Source: Cryptomeria japonica (lineage: Eukaryota; Streptophyta; Pinopsida; Cupressales; Cupressaceae). From it: a DNA stretch of 64,000 nucleotides. Position 1 is the first letter of the stretch. Every line of letters starts with the position of its first letter. Both the position numbers and the translations under genes were made by a program. A model generated the notes under the pieces. It was not told the DNA's origin, did not search any database, and saw only the letters and a list, made by a program, of their open reading frames with translations. This document shows, piece by piece, positions 1-11,889 of the stretch. Location of the stretch: contig NC_081412.1 in the NCBI RefSeq assembly GCF_030272615.1, forward strand, positions 141,526,747 to 141,590,746. Direction: 5' to 3'.

Positions 1-28
1 ACTTGTCCAAGCAGGTGCAGTAGTTTTT

Positions 29-466
29 ATGATCACTCGCCTATTTGACCCCAATCAACCCAAACCTAGATGGTATAATGAGAGTGAGTATTGCGAGTAT
101 CATCGTATCGAGGGACATGACACGCGAAAGTGCATGAAGCTCAAAATCTACATACAAGATCTCATTGATAGGGGTGAGATTGAAGTAGCAAACGTAAAAC
201 CTGGTAATAACAATGACAAACTTAAAATGTACCAGGAACCATTCCTGAAGCATGATAAAGGAAAAGGCTCATCGTCTAACATAGTGGGTTATGACTACAC
301 CAATCACATAAGTGGCTTTGACTCCTTAGTGGGTCGCATCGAGCCCGTAGACAACCATGTTAACATCATAACCGTCCAAGGAGTTAATCCTCCCCCTCCC
401 CAAAGTAGACCAAACCCTACTAGGATAGTCATTCAAGGTACCATGCCTTCCACCTCCCATCCCTAA
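29..466 (+). pseudogene. Tat-type gag fragment with zinc-knuckle-like motif
   Basis: A 145-residue open stretch is the C-terminal part of a Tat-type gag. Near residues 22-35 it has a C-x2-H-x4-H-x4-C arrangement (CEYHRIEGHDTRKC) followed by LKIYIQDLIDRGEIEV, the usual pattern after the knuckle in this lineage. The downstream Pro/Asn-rich tail is linker. Gag would form the particle and bind element RNA. The real start lies upstream of the window; the first ATG here is not a true start. It ends at a stop, with protease beginning about 75 bases later. Confidence 0.75.
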
Positions 467-541
467 AATGATTGTAATGTAACCACACGTCGAGGAAAAG
501 TCACCATCCAAGGAGTTCCTCCCCCACCAAAGCCCCCACCC

Positions 542-1432
542 ATGTCTTCCACCCCCCGATATGACCTCCTGGACCAACTGAGGAAGACCCCTACACAAAT
601 TTCCATTCTAGAACTTCTCAAGACTTCCCCTGTACATAAGGAAATTTTGGAACAAGCCCTCCTTGAGTCCCGCATTCCTGATAACATCAATGCTACTCAA
701 TTCCAAGCTCTCATTGGAAACCTTGTTGCCCAGCAACACCTTGTATTTACCTCCAAAGATGCTCATGTAGATGAAGATCACAACAAACCTTTGCACATTG
801 AAGCCCTTATCCAAAAACACAAGGTTAAATGTATTTTGATAGACAGTGGATCCAGACTTAATCTGTGTACATATAAGTTAATAAAACAATTGGGACTTTC
901 TGAGGACTTGGTAGACACATCAGGAAGGATCACCATAAAAGCATATGATGATGCAAAGAGAGTTTCGAAGGGCATGATCACCTTACCTCTTCAAGTGGGC
1001 CCTATTACAATTGAAACCCCTTTCCAAGTACTAGATCTTGATCTCCCCTATAATATTCTCCTCGGGTGGCCATGCATTCACTCCTTGCAGGCCATGCCCT
1101 CCACCTATCACCAATGCATCAAATTCCCCTATAATGGAAGAGAGATCACTATCAAAGGTGATCCCCAACCTTTTCAATCTTGCAAACTCTTAGAGGGGAA
1201 GCATCTGTATCATTTCCCACTAAATAGACCCTTGCCAACGCCTCCATCTGACACATCAAATGTTGCCTCCTCTTCATCCCAACCAAATAATCATGTCAAG
1301 ATCTTGGACAATGGCTGTGGAGAATACAAATTGGAGGATGTCTTATTAATAGGCAACCTCCCTCTCTCTCCTAAGTCATTTGGCAAATCGAAAGAGCTCA
1401 AAAAGGACCTAAAACTAGTCATGCAATGCTAA
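542..1432 (+). pseudogene. Tat-type aspartic protease region
   Basis: This 296-residue stretch contains a retroviral-type aspartic protease. The active-site loop is ILIDSGSRLNLC, with catalytic Asp in D-S-G. It is followed by the flap-like part and the distal hydrophobic motif PYNILLGWP, then IHSLQAMPSTYHQ, typical of Tat proteases. The enzyme would cut the Gag-Pol polyprotein. The N-terminal 80 residues are a low-homology linker. The frame ends at 1432 and pol resumes in separate pieces, so the polyprotein is broken. Confidence 0.8.
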
Positions 1433-1498
1433 AACACCACCTTCTAAAAATGGGGCCCACTTGATGAGGAGAGCCTCAAAGAAGATGTCTCTTCATGG

Positions 1499-1774
1499 TT
1501 GTATCAGGAAGAAGATGAAGATCTAGCAAAAATATCCAAAAAGATGTACCCAAAAGCATCAATCATAGTTGAAAAAATGGGTTACAAAGGACATGGCTTG
1601 GGACCAGAGGAGAAAGGAAGAAAATCAACCATAAATCCTATCTCCTACAAATACAATAGAGGCTTGGGGTACACCTTGGTGCCCAAAATTACCATTGTCA
1701 ATGCCCCTTCTAGTCCTTCTTTGGATATCAAAAGCGCTGAAGAAGAGGAGTTCCACGAAATGCCCTATGAATAG
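1499..1774 (+). pseudogene. G-patch domain segment of the Tat polyprotein
   Basis: A 91-residue stretch holds a G-patch-like module: IVEKMGYKGHGLGPEEKGR with the spaced glycines, then YKYNRGLGY. G-patches are short RNA- or helicase-binding modules. They occur between protease and RT in several plant Tat/Ogre elements. The stretch lies directly after protease and before RT, matching that position. It is separated from both by stop codons. Confidence 0.6.
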
Positions 1775-1893
1775 AAAATGATATCTTCTTTGACACTCAC
1801 ATCAATACCATTACCCCCATAACCCCTTCCACTTCACATGAGCTACATCTTGTCCATCTTGAACTCGTAGACTGGGGCCAATGAGACAAACCC

Positions 1894-3660
1894 ATGTTAG
1901 ACATCTGTGTCCATGATAATGCTCTCATTACTCTCCTGGCGATGCGAAATCTAGAAGATTGTAACAGAGTGGAGGGTATTCAACTACATGAAAAGGGATA
2001 CTTTGGTAGTCAGGTCAATGCCCTTAGCCATAAAAAAGATAATCAAAGCAAAAAACATGATTCCCTAGGTGAAAACCTCTTCGAGGCGCCTTTGGATGAG
2101 AAAAAAATAAAAACAAAGGGCGTATCTGAAAGTGAAAACTTGGAAAAGGCACTTGATAATGAGGGACTTGACCTCCCTACCATTGGTTACCTTCCACAGG
2201 ACAGATCAAATTTGCTGATAGAAGAAACAAATAGCATCAACATGGGCACTGAAGTCATCCCACAAAATGTGCTCATTGCTAAGTCCCTCATGGAAAAAGA
2301 GAAACAAGATTTCATTAACTTCCTTACAGAGGTAAAAATCAATTTTGCATGGTCCTATGCCGATATGCTAGGGTTGGATCCTGCCTTGGTGGTTCACAAT
2401 CTTGCTGTCCACCCAGATGAAAAACCTATAAAACAAAACTACACAAAATGCACCCACATATTGCTCTCTTGGTCAAGGCGGAACTCCAAAAGATGTTAGA
2501 TGCATAATTTATCAAACCCATAGACTATGTTGAATGGGTCTCCAACATTGTACCTATCAGCAAACCTGTCGGGGGCATCTGCATCTGCATGGATTTCTGA
2601 GATTTAAATAAAGATTGTCCTAAAGATGATTTCCCACTCCCCAATATAGATATGATTGTGGACCTTACAACAGGACATGAGATGTTGTCACTTATGGATG
2701 GATTTTTTGGATACAACCAAATCAAGATTGCAGATGAGGATCAACATAAAACTGTGTTCACAACACCATGGGCTACCTTTTGTTATCGAGTCATGCATTT
2801 TGGTCTCAAAAATGCGAGAGATACATATCAACATGCCATGACCATAATTTTTCATGACCTCTTGCACAAAATTATGGAGGACTATGTGGATGATCTGCTA
2901 GGCAAATCTAAGACAAGGCAAGAACACATCCCCATTCTAAACAGATCTTTGAAAGATTAGAAAAATACAAACTATGCTTGAATCCAAAAAAGTGTGTGTT
3001 TGGAGTCACATCGGGAAAATTATTAGGATTCATTGTTTCTTGCAGAGGCATCGAGGTTGATCCCGCAAAAGTAAAAGCTATCATGGAAATGCCTCCACCA
3101 AAAACTCTCAAACAACTGTGCAGTCTCCAAGGGAAACTACAATCTATTAGACGCTTTATTTCACAACTAGTAGATAAGTGTCATCCATTTTCACACCTCC
3201 TGCACAAGGACATGAAATTCAAATGGGATTGCTTATGCTAAGAGGCCTTTGAGAAACTAAAAGAATATCTAGCATCACCTCCAGTGTTGATGCCTCCTAC
3301 TCCTGGAAAACCCTGTATTTTGTATGTATGTGCGACTGCAGTGGCATTGGGGGCATTATTGGCATAGACAGATGATCAAGGAAAGGAACATGTCATTTAC
3401 TACATTAGTTGAACAATGGTAGGGTATGAACTCAATTATACCCCCATTGAAAGAGCATGCTTGGCATTGGTGTTTAGCACATAGAAACTCTGTCACTATA
3501 TGCTAAACAACAAAACAAAAAAAATTGCTAAAATTGATCCACTTAAATATCTCCTGTCAAAAGTTGCTCTCACTGGCAGAACCGCTAAATGGGTCATTCC
3601 CTTAAGTGATTTTGACATTAAATATGTGGACAGAAAGGCAATCAAGGGACAAGTCATTGC
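1894..3660 (+). pseudogene. Reverse transcriptase and first RNase H (Tat lineage)
   Basis: The N-terminal RT boundary is MLGLDPALVVHNLAVHP (about 2370-2420). RT palm motifs follow: the region ending near 2640, VDLTTGHEMLSLMDGFFGYN, HFGLKNARDTY, and the catalytic YVDDLL at about 2884-2901. Next come NPKKCVFGV and LQSIRRFISQLVDKCHPF (connection). From about 3240 a gypsy RNase H follows (EAFEKLKEYL, then IERACLALVF), ending near 3660 with a DFDIKYVDRKA tether. At least five stops interrupt it (about 2498, 2598, 3240, 3367, 3481), plus a frame shift near 2960. Several stops are TAG, TGA or TAA where family sequence expects Gln or Arg, compatible with C-to-T decay. Confidence 0.85.
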
Positions 3661-3699
3661 AGATCAGTTGGCTGAAGCTCCACTTCCAAGTGACCATCC

Positions 3700-4165
3700 T
3701 CTTCTCACAGAATTACTAGATGAGTTCATTATGACTGTTACCACATCCTCCACATGGCGATTGTACTTTGATGGCTCCTGCACCCAAAATGGATCAGGGG
3801 TAGGAATATTATTGGTCACACCTCAAGGAGATGGCATCCTGAAATCATACAAGATAGCCTTTGCATGTACCAACAACATAGTAGAATACGAGGCTCTCAT
3901 CATAGGTTTGCACTTGGCTATCCACTGGAAAATCAAGGAGTTACAAGTCTATGGTGATTCCCAACTCGTCATAAAACAAGTCAATGATGAGTACCAAACA
4001 AAAGATGATAAACTCCTTCCCTACCATACCATGGCTGAAGATCTTAAGCAACATTTCATGGCAATCAAGTTTGATCAAATCCTGAGAACAAACAATAGGG
4101 TTGCAGATGCAATGGCCACCATTGGCTCCCTCCTTCAAATGCCAACACACAGTCGGAAAGTGTGA
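3700..4165 (+). pseudogene. Second, archaeal-type RNase H (aRNH)
   Basis: After the tether a second RNase H fold appears: LYFDGSCTQNGSGVGI (first catalytic Asp), NNIVEYEALIIGLHLAI (Glu), and VYGDSQLVIKQV (Asp), ending with RVADAMATIGSLL. A dual RNase H arrangement with this archaeal-type domain before integrase is diagnostic of the Tat clade. It lies in the same open stretch as the end of the first RNase H (3500-4165), so this part of pol is still unbroken. Confidence 0.8.
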
Positions 4166-4329
4166 GTTCTTGGTTGAGCAATTGTTTATATCAACATATG
4201 ACCTACCAGAGTCTGAAATAGTGTGTGTTCTTGTTGGTCTTGAGTCCCCTTGGTATCAAGAAACCTTCACTTTCCTCAAAAACAACACCATTCCCCCACA
4301 TCTCACAAAAACCCAACAACAAACATTCA

Positions 4330-5501
4330 TTCATTGATGTGCTCGTTACACCATCCTTGGAGACACCCTATTCAGAAGGCATTTTGATGGTTCCCTCCTA
4401 AGGTTTTTAGATAAACAAGAAGTGGAATGGGCATTATGCGAAGTACATGAGGGCATCTGTGGGGCACACTCAAGTGGGCTCACATCGGCTAAAAAATTTT
4501 TGAGAACAGGATACTATTGGCCTAAAATGGAAGTGGATGCATATAACTATGTGAAGAAATGCATCCCTTGCTAGCAACATGGTGACAAGATTCATGCACC
4601 GTCACAAGAATTGTGGCCATTTATTACACCATGGCCCTTCTCACAGTGGGGGCTCGATCTCATTGGGAAAATTCACCCTCCATCTTCCAATGGACATAAA
4701 TTCATTATCACCACCACCGACTATTTCACCAAGTGGGTAGAGGCTATCCCTCTTACTTTTACCACTGGCAAGCAAATATCCAAATTCATCCTGAACTACC
4801 TAATCTACCGATATGGCATCCCAAAAGTTATCATTACAGATAATGGCAGACAATTTAAAAACCAGGATGTCGAAGAACTCTGCCAAAAATTTAATATCCA
4901 ACATCACTTTTCCACTCCATATTACCCCCAAGTCAATGGCCAAGCTGAGGCTTCTAATAAAACCCTAATAAAAATCCTCAAGAAGACAGTCAATGAAGCT
5001 GGCCGTGATTGGCACCTCCAACTCCATCCCGCTTTGTGGGCCTACCGCACCTCCATCCGCACCCCCACAGGCACCACCCCTTATTCCTTGGTCTTTGGCT
5101 CCAAAGCCATCCTTCCCCTTGAGATCCCCTCTCTAAGGGTATCGCTGCAAAATATCTTACCAGACAAGGAATACAGAATTGCCCACTTACAAGAGCTAGA
5201 ATTGTTAGATGAAAGGTGCCTCAAGGCCTTGAATCATCTCTAGGTATATCAAAACCGTTTGTGCATGAGTTATCATAAAAAAGTCAGAACCTGAGAATTC
5301 CATATTGGTGATCTTGTCCTCATGGAGAATCGAAAAAATCTACAAGAAAGAGAAAAGAAAGGCAAGTTTGAGCCTAATTGGCTTGGACCATATGTAATCA
5401 CAACAAAATGTGGATCAGGAGCTTATCAATTAGCTACTCCTGAAGGCGATCCTTTGGATGTTCCAATGAATATCATGCACCTCAAAATATTTTATGTCTA
5501 G
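4330..5501 (+). pseudogene. Ty3/gypsy integrase (Tat lineage)
   Basis: The HHCC zinc-binding region is readable from about 4440 to 4575, ending in KKCIPC with a TAG just after. The core domain follows in one open stretch (4611-5243): WGLDLIGKI (first Asp), IITDNGRQFKN (second Asp) and NGQAEASNKT (Glu) form the DDE triad. HPALWAYRTSIRTPTGTTP and the GDLVLMENRKN / WLGPYVI C-terminal region run to a TAG at about 5499. Stops near 4574, 5241 and 5292 inactivate it. There is no chromodomain. Confidence 0.85.
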
Positions 5502-7400
5502 TCCTCAGAAAGTCTTAAATTGTCAAAAATCAAAAAAATCAAAATAAAAATTAAAAATTAAAAAAAATTAAAAAATCAAGAAAAATACAAAAAAATAAGA
5601 AAAAGATCCTGAAAAGTGTGTCACTTTGGTGAAAACCTAGCAAACAAGCACCATGTGACACAAAAAAAAAAAAAAAAAAGAGAGCAAAAAAGGAAAAAAA
5701 ACCAATTTGTCCACCAGTGAAAAGCACTTTGTGGCACTATGGACAAGTACCTTGGTGAAAACCTCCATGTAGGCGCCAAGGTAAATAACTGGATCCACTG
5801 TCTATCAGGTCGACACTACAAATCACCCACCATCCATTCCACCCATTCACAACATTCCTTCTCTTCCGCCTCCCAATAAAACATGCGTATGATGATGAGT
5901 CTTCGCCTGAGTCATGAACAAGGAATGCCCAGTTAAACTAAGCTTTTATGCCTCTGTGTAAGCTTCAAGAAGTCTTGAGAAACAATCCCAAGTCCGCAAG
6001 TCACTCTCCAAAACCATAAAATCACTTGCCTAAATCCACAAGTCTAGTTTGCCCTGGGGATGATTCCTTCCCTCACCTGGCAACCTAATCCTCCATCCTA
6101 GTTCTACTCTTGGCAAGAGGTATCATTTGGTCATAGAAAAATTGACTTGTTAGATTTTGTCGGATCTTTTTATTTAGACTTGCATCTTTTTCCCTACGAC
6201 TGCAACTATCTACGACTGCTTGGGTTTGCCATATCCAGGAATGTTACAATAGGCGCATACTGGGGCATATTTTCATAGCATGGCATGTTTTGGATCTCTC
6301 TTGTATAAACCAACGATCTGGTATTAGTGTTTGTCAACACCTACCTTTTCGTGTACAAGAGTTATCGGTGTGTTTGAGGGTCTCCTTGCATGTACCCACA
6401 ACTCTATATCAGTGTTTCTTAACACTTGCATAGCTGTGTGTAAGGAATTCCTATTTATCTGAGAGTCAGTCCATGCCTTGGGTTTCTCATGGCATCCTTA
6501 TTTCTATAATCAGTGGTGCAAGTCACCCAGGCCAATATCAAACTAGGTTGGCTCTCCACATTTGTTGTGCACAAAATCTCACTATCATTCCATAAAATCC
6601 TAAGCTCAATAATCCCATGGAGTTCTCAATTTCCCCCATTTCCCATCTATTCCATATTCTTCTATCAAAGATCATTCTATTATTATTGGCATATTCCCTC
6701 TTTGTATTATTTATTCACTTCATATAGATTGCATTACTTATTTCATTTAGATAGTCATTTTCCACAAAACATTTAGCATATAAGGTTGCACTTAGGTTGC
6801 ATCACATAAAAGATACTTATTCATCCATATAACATTACGTTTAGATTGGATCATAAATCATTTCACATCTACAAGTCCATCACACATGTGCATTTATACA
6901 TAAAGCATAATAATCACTCATTTTGTATCCAAAACCATGTCAGCAACACATCATAAACATACATATATAAACATCCACTCTGCATCACAAATAAGTTAGC
7001 ATAACACATCCATAATTGCATCCATATATGACATCATAAGAAAAACAAAAAGAATCCATCACAATAAAGGCTACACATCATCTATCACCAATCAAATCAT
7101 ATATATATATATAAAGAGGAAAATATGTCTATCATGATACAATGATCGCCCCGAAGGGTCAAAATATAATACACAAGCAAAAATAGGGAGCTAGCTCTCC
7201 CCTCCTATCTCTCCACCCCCCTCTACTATAACTCCCCCACCCGATCCTCCTCCCCCCCTGCTGGTGGCCGAAAACCCACTAATCCCCCTATCTATTGACT
7301 CTAGGTCAGCCACTGACTATGGGTCCTGTGAGACCACACACGCTCAGTGTACAAGGCTGCTCATTGTCCGGTAGGCACTACTTCATGATATAGCCCCCTA
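5502..7400 (+). other. Post-pol spacer of the Tat element
   Basis: I see no gene here. 5515-5700 is A-rich and includes a poly-A run near 5662-5680. 5700-7080 is unremarkable AT-rich sequence. A short (AT)n tract lies at about 7087-7106. Long non-coding spacers between pol and the 3' LTR are normal for this lineage. Confidence 0.6.
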
Positions 7401-7429
7401 TAGTACTGTGCCTCTCGGGCTGACCTCTC

Positions 7430-9541
7430 CACCCTCTCTCACTGCTGCAGACTATCATAAAATATCTGCACCAATCTTGCAGGAACCAATGCCTGTCGGG
7501 CTGCATCCCTCTCCTCCCGCAACCATGTCACCTCTGCCTCCCCCCTCTGCACTCTGGCATGTAACCCCTCTAACTCAGCATCCTGCCGATGAAGAGAATC
7601 CTGGAGCCCTACAATAGTTGTAACTATCCAGGCCTCCTCCAACATCCTCTCTACCTCCTCCCCCTCTACCCTCAAGGCATCTACCTCTGTCCTGACAGTA
7701 TGGAGACTCTCTGTCAAATCGGTTATCTCCCATGTCAACTGCTCCACCTCTGCCTCCATGTTCTCCCTCTAAGTTCTCTCTACCTATATCTCATCCTCCA
7801 TGGAATGAAGCCTCACCTGATAACTATCTCACTTCTGCTGTAAATGGTCAAAATTAGGCTATGTCAATCCTCCCCTCTCCCCCGCCTGTATCTCAGGGAT
7901 ATCCATAGGAATAGCCTCCCCCCCTCACCAACTATAGCCTCCTCTCTCTCGCCAACTATAGCCTCCACAACCTCTCCATCTCCCTCCCCCTCCTTTGGAT
8001 ATCTCCTCTAGACAACTTGGAATCTCCTTTGCTTCCCGCCCACACCATGCCCTGCACGAACCACAACTCTCTCTCCTGGGCCATCATCCTCCCCACCCAC
8101 CACCTGATCAACCCCTGGCTCCAACTCCTCATCATCCAAAACTCTAGGAATGGTAAGCCCCACTGGCAAGTGGCCTTCCCACCAGCTCCTGTAACCACCT
8201 ATCATGCATGGATCTTCCCATGCCCCCATCTGCTCATCCCAGACTATGTAAAATACTGTCGGGAAGCTCGTCCGGCCATCCAAGGGACTCATTGTAAGCC
8301 CCCAATACCTCACCTCCCGTGTAATCCAAGGATACACTAGAATATCCCCGACTATATCCTGTATCTGTCCAAGCTGTCGAGCCATCCTGAATGGAGAATA
8401 GTACTCCATGATGTAGACTGATCTCCCAAATATCCACATCTCCACTCCTGCCTAGTGAAGCTGCCAGTCATCTCTCCACCACCCACATTCCAAATATGGT
8501 CTCCATGTGAACTGTGCCAGCTCATCTAGAATCCTCCTCCAGAACCACATGGACGCTGTCTATGTGTAATGCAGTAGTCCCTTGTACCTATCCACAAACA
8601 ACTATCATGGCCACCTGTCCTAAACCCCTAGTGGTCGAGTCACTACAATATGCTCCCACGCCCATATGTGTAAGAGTGTGACCCCAGCAGATAAGCTGGC
8701 ATACTCCCTGTAAACCACTAGATGCATGTCATGATACAACTAGGCTAGCATCACTGATCCCCACGTATACTATTGACCATCATGCAACATGAAATACAAG
8801 CATCTGCTCCACCCAAGAGGAAATCCATGGCCACCCAAATCTAGAATAATCTGCCCACTCAAGAATCCACAAATCACCAAGACCAATCGAGGAATTTGTC
8901 TAACACCCATCGCCCGGCCTAAGTGCATCCTTCTCCTGTCTAACATAGGTGGCGTCTCATACTCACACACCTCTCGCAGATAAAAATCAGTTGCATCCAA
9001 CTGATACTCAGGGATTACACCACGAACAGGGATCTTCAAGATCCTCCAAACATCTAACAAAGTGATTGTGGCCTCTCTAGTTGACAAACGAAAGGTGTTA
9101 TACTGACTATCCCACCTCTCCACCAACACTGTCATCATGGAAGTATGTGCTCATATCCTCGGCCACCTGCCTACGTAATGCAACCCTAGCACAGCTAGCA
9201 CCTCCAGTTCATCACGGGTTAACTCATGATATATAGTCATCGTGGCAGGCCAATGCTCTCTCGAAGCCAGTGGTCCCCTCTCCACCTGCATCCATTAGAC
9301 CAAATCATTACTTTCACATCTCAAAACCCCCTCCTAACCTTTGGAACCAACCATACCCTTCCCCCCATTCCAAAATTCTAAGCAAAAATTGCATTTCCAC
9401 CCATCCCAGGTGCACGCGCTGATTTACCATGCACTCACGCCAAAACCGTGATGCTCGTACCATTTTGCAGGCACTTGCACCAATAGAGAAACCCCTCCCC
9501 TCTTTTCCCCCCCTCCCAGACCCATTAACATGAGCACCCAT
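7430..9541 (-). pseudogene. Antisense extra ORF (aORF) with plant mobile domain and coiled coil
   Basis: On the strand opposite to gag-pol there is a broken ORF. Its centre (9138-8770) reads VERWDSQYNTFRLST, then TITLLDVWRILKIPVRG, the start of a plant mobile domain (PMD, also called aminotransferase-like). 8445-8008 continues with YYSPFRMARQLGQIQDI and an acidic tail. 7759-7439 is a Glu/Arg-rich heptad region predicted to form a coiled coil. Antisense ORFs with PMD similarity before the 3' LTR are known in Tat-lineage elements; their function is not established. Several stops and frame breaks separate the parts. The open plus-strand frames over this region are shadows. Confidence 0.6.
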
Positions 9542-10260
9542 GCTTCAGTGCGAGCACCCGTGTAATCCCTTGGGCGCCCACGCTGAAGTGCGAGCGCCTA
9601 CGCCAAAGGGCTACCGCTCGCGCTAAAGCGCGAGCAACCGTGCTAATCTTCCAAATCCCCTCCCCAAACCTCCTATTCTACCTGACCCCTAGCGAGCACT
9701 CGTACTGATTGCTAGTTCTCGCACTGGCCTAGGGGCGCACACACTGAAACAATGATCAGCGCGAGTGCCTCGCCTAATCTTCACCCCTATTTCTAGCCCT
9801 AAAATTTACCTAAAATCAAAAATTTCAAAAGAGGGATAGACCTACTCACCGGTGGTCCATAGCCCATCGGTCGGTCAAGTCGTTGGATCCTCTCAGCGCG
9901 ATGATCACGAACTAGATTGCGGTCCATCTCTCCTTCTCTTCTTCTTCACTTTGAGTAGCTCCAAGGCTTGTGTGTAGCAATGACCCCTCATTGGGCCCGT
10001 TGTGGCTTATATGGGCCCTTGTGATGGCCCATTTTCCTCCACAGTCTCACATCTCCTATTCTTCTTTCCAAATTATTCACATCTACTTCATATTTCTTCC
10101 TCATTTATCCCTTCCACCCTAATTCTTCTTCCTCTATTTTCGAGAATTTTTCATCTTTTTTCCAAAAAAATTCTCGAGGGGGCATACACCTCCCATGCTT
10201 TACGCTAGGGCATCCTTTTCTTCTTCTGTCTTCTACACATCGCCAAATTTGCCACTGTGT
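9542..10260. other. Spacer before the 3' LTR
   Basis: No gene seen. 9400-9780 has repeated short GC-rich words (gcgagc, gcgctg and similar), giving a locally higher CpG content than the surroundings. 9950-10230 is pyrimidine-rich. Confidence 0.5.
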
Positions 10261-10275
10261 AAAAGAGGGGCAAAA
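10261..10275 (+). other. Polypurine tract of the Tat element
   Basis: aaaagaggggcaaaa lies directly before the TG that begins the 3' LTR. This is the expected place and composition for the plus-strand primer of reverse transcription. Confidence 0.7.
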
Positions 10276-11460
10276 TGTAGACACTTAAAAATAATTATTT
10301 TAATTATTTTTAATTCCTCACATAATTAATTAATTAATTATGTTAATTCAAATTCTCCTCAATATTAATTAATTATAATTAATATTGTCACTATAGTATG
10401 TGACTGATTTATTTAATAAATCAATCCCTTTCTTTATTCTTCTAAAAATTAAATCCTCACAAATCTTCCTCTTAGCTAATTAATTTCAATTAATTAGTCA
10501 ACCCACATGATTCCTCCAAATCATCTTCCTAATCCATCATTAACCTAATAAATTCTTCTAGGAATTCCCTAAACTCACTTAACCTTATTCCTCCAATTTT
10601 TTATTCCCTTCACTCATTCTCTCTCCTAGTCAAATCCTCCTACAAATCCTATCCCACCTAATCTTTCCTCTAATCCCCCTCCTAATGAGTTTCTAGTGGC
10701 TAATCATCATGATTAGCCACAAAGTCAACTCCTTGTCCCTTCTATCAACCACTAGCTTTAAATGCTCTTTTCCTAGGTGAATGTGAGATTTTTAAAATCT
10801 CACATTCCTCTAGACATCTCCTCTCCCAAGGAATTTTTAATTCCTTCTTATTCCTCCAATCCCCATAATCATCCCTTTTTGGAGAATTTTAAATTCCTCC
10901 TCCCCATCCTTCAAGGAATGTCACATCCCTTACTCTTCTCAAGCCACATTGGGAAGTCTTCCCAATGCACCTTGAGAAGTGTGGAGATAAGAAATGCCTT
11001 TAAAGCATATCTCTTGGTCTCCACACCCTCTCTTGGGCCTTGTGTGAGCTCACAAGAAATCCTAGCCCTTCATCTTGAATCCATCCTAGCCATCCATTTT
11101 TCCTCTCCTCTTCCTATAAATTGAGGACTCCATCCCTTCATTCTTCATCTCCAAGATTACTAATCTTATGTTGCCCTTTTGAGCCTAGCAAAATCATCTT
11201 AGCAACCTTACCATGTCAAAATCATCTCTCATCTACACTTAATCATCTCATCCCTATCATCCCTCAAGATCCATCTCATTTGCGCACAACATTGGAGAGC
11301 CATCCACATCAAGCAAGCAAAAGGAGCACATCAAGTGGAGCATCATACAAGGGCGCCTTCACTTCATCAAGCTCCATCTGAAGGAGAGGGTATAAGGTTT
11401 GTGAGGTATATGCATCTCTTTCTTGTTTTTGTGTGATTCAAATTATGTCTCTCAATTTCA
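10276..11460 (+). repeat. 3' LTR of the Tat element
   Basis: It begins TGTAGACACTT right after the polypurine tract, a common start for plant Tat LTRs. The AT-rich U3 has taattaatta runs (10300-10500). A TATA box is at 11115. The right end is uncertain: a CA at about 11459-11460 is a candidate, and recognisable integrase of the disrupted minus-strand element begins at 11474. The partner LTR is outside the window, so the end cannot be fixed by comparison. Confidence 0.65.
11115..11120 (+). promoter_or_regulatory. LTR TATA box
   Basis: cctataaattgagg in the 3' LTR, about 840 bases after the LTR start. It is followed by C-rich sequence, as in plant LTR promoters. Confidence 0.5.
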
Positions 11461-11473
11461 TATGTTTCTATGA

Positions 11474-11734
11474 GCCATCTTCGAGAATCTATCCACTACC
11501 ACAAATATAGAATCATTTCCTCTCAGTGTTTTAGGCAATTCCAATACAAAATCCATGCTTATATCCTCCCAAGGTCTTACCAGTATTGTCAAAGGTTTAT
11601 ACATTCCCACAATCTAACTACTACCTTTTGCAACTTGACAAAATCTACAACTTTGCACATATTTCTTAACATCCTTATGAATCTGGGGCCAAAAGTACTG
11701 CTTACTCACCAATGCTATTGTTTTGTCAATACCA
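11474..11734 (-). pseudogene. Integrase core, distal half of the split gypsy element
   Basis: On the minus strand this reads YFWPQIHKDVKKYVQ, SCRFCQVAKG (end of the HHCC zinc domain), [16 protein letters not shown] (first catalytic Asp) and [16 protein letters not shown]. Homology stops at about 11474, where the Tat LTR begins. One stop is visible (KGSS then TAG). It continues the integrase N-terminus left at 21591-21688, 9.86 kb away. Confidence 0.85.
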
Positions 11735-11760
11735 CACTAATACATTTGGCCTAAAATTTC
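11735..11760 (+). repeat. CACTA left terminal inverted repeat
   Basis: It starts with CACTA and matches the reverse complement of 21565-21590 with a few differences. Flanked on the outside by CCA. The adjoining 11760-11890 has motifs such as tccgacggagaagg (subterminal repeat). Confidence 0.9.
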
Positions 11761-11889
11761 GATGGAGGTTTCCGACGGAGAAGGTATATTGTGATCAAAT
11801 TTGATTTTTTTTTTTAAAATGCCCGATTTTGTCAGAATTCCGATGATAATGCAACATTTGGTTTCGACAGAGAAGGAATTGGCAATGGC

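Larger units (their letters stand above)
1..11460 (+). mobile_element. Ty3/gypsy retrotransposon, Tat/Ogre lineage, 5' end outside window
   Basis: The window opens inside the gag region of a large degenerate LTR retrotransposon. Domain order on the plus strand is gag knuckle, aspartic protease, G-patch, reverse transcriptase, RNase H, a second (archaeal-type) RNase H, integrase, long spacer with an antisense ORF, polypurine tract and 3' LTR. The second RNase H before integrase, the G-patch after protease and the antisense extra ORF before the 3' LTR are hallmarks of the Tat/Ogre lineage. Coding parts are broken by stops and frame changes, so this copy is dead. Its right end abuts the integrase of a minus-strand gypsy element at about 11460-11474, so it probably inserted into that element. 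The 5' LTR and the other target duplication lie outside the window. Confidence 0.85.

Noticed and set aside
7408-8340. Plus-strand Pro/Leu-rich ORFs (7408-7617, 7589-7843, 8017-8340)
   Set aside because: They are antisense shadows of the minus-strand PMD/coiled-coil ORF, which has the real domain signal.
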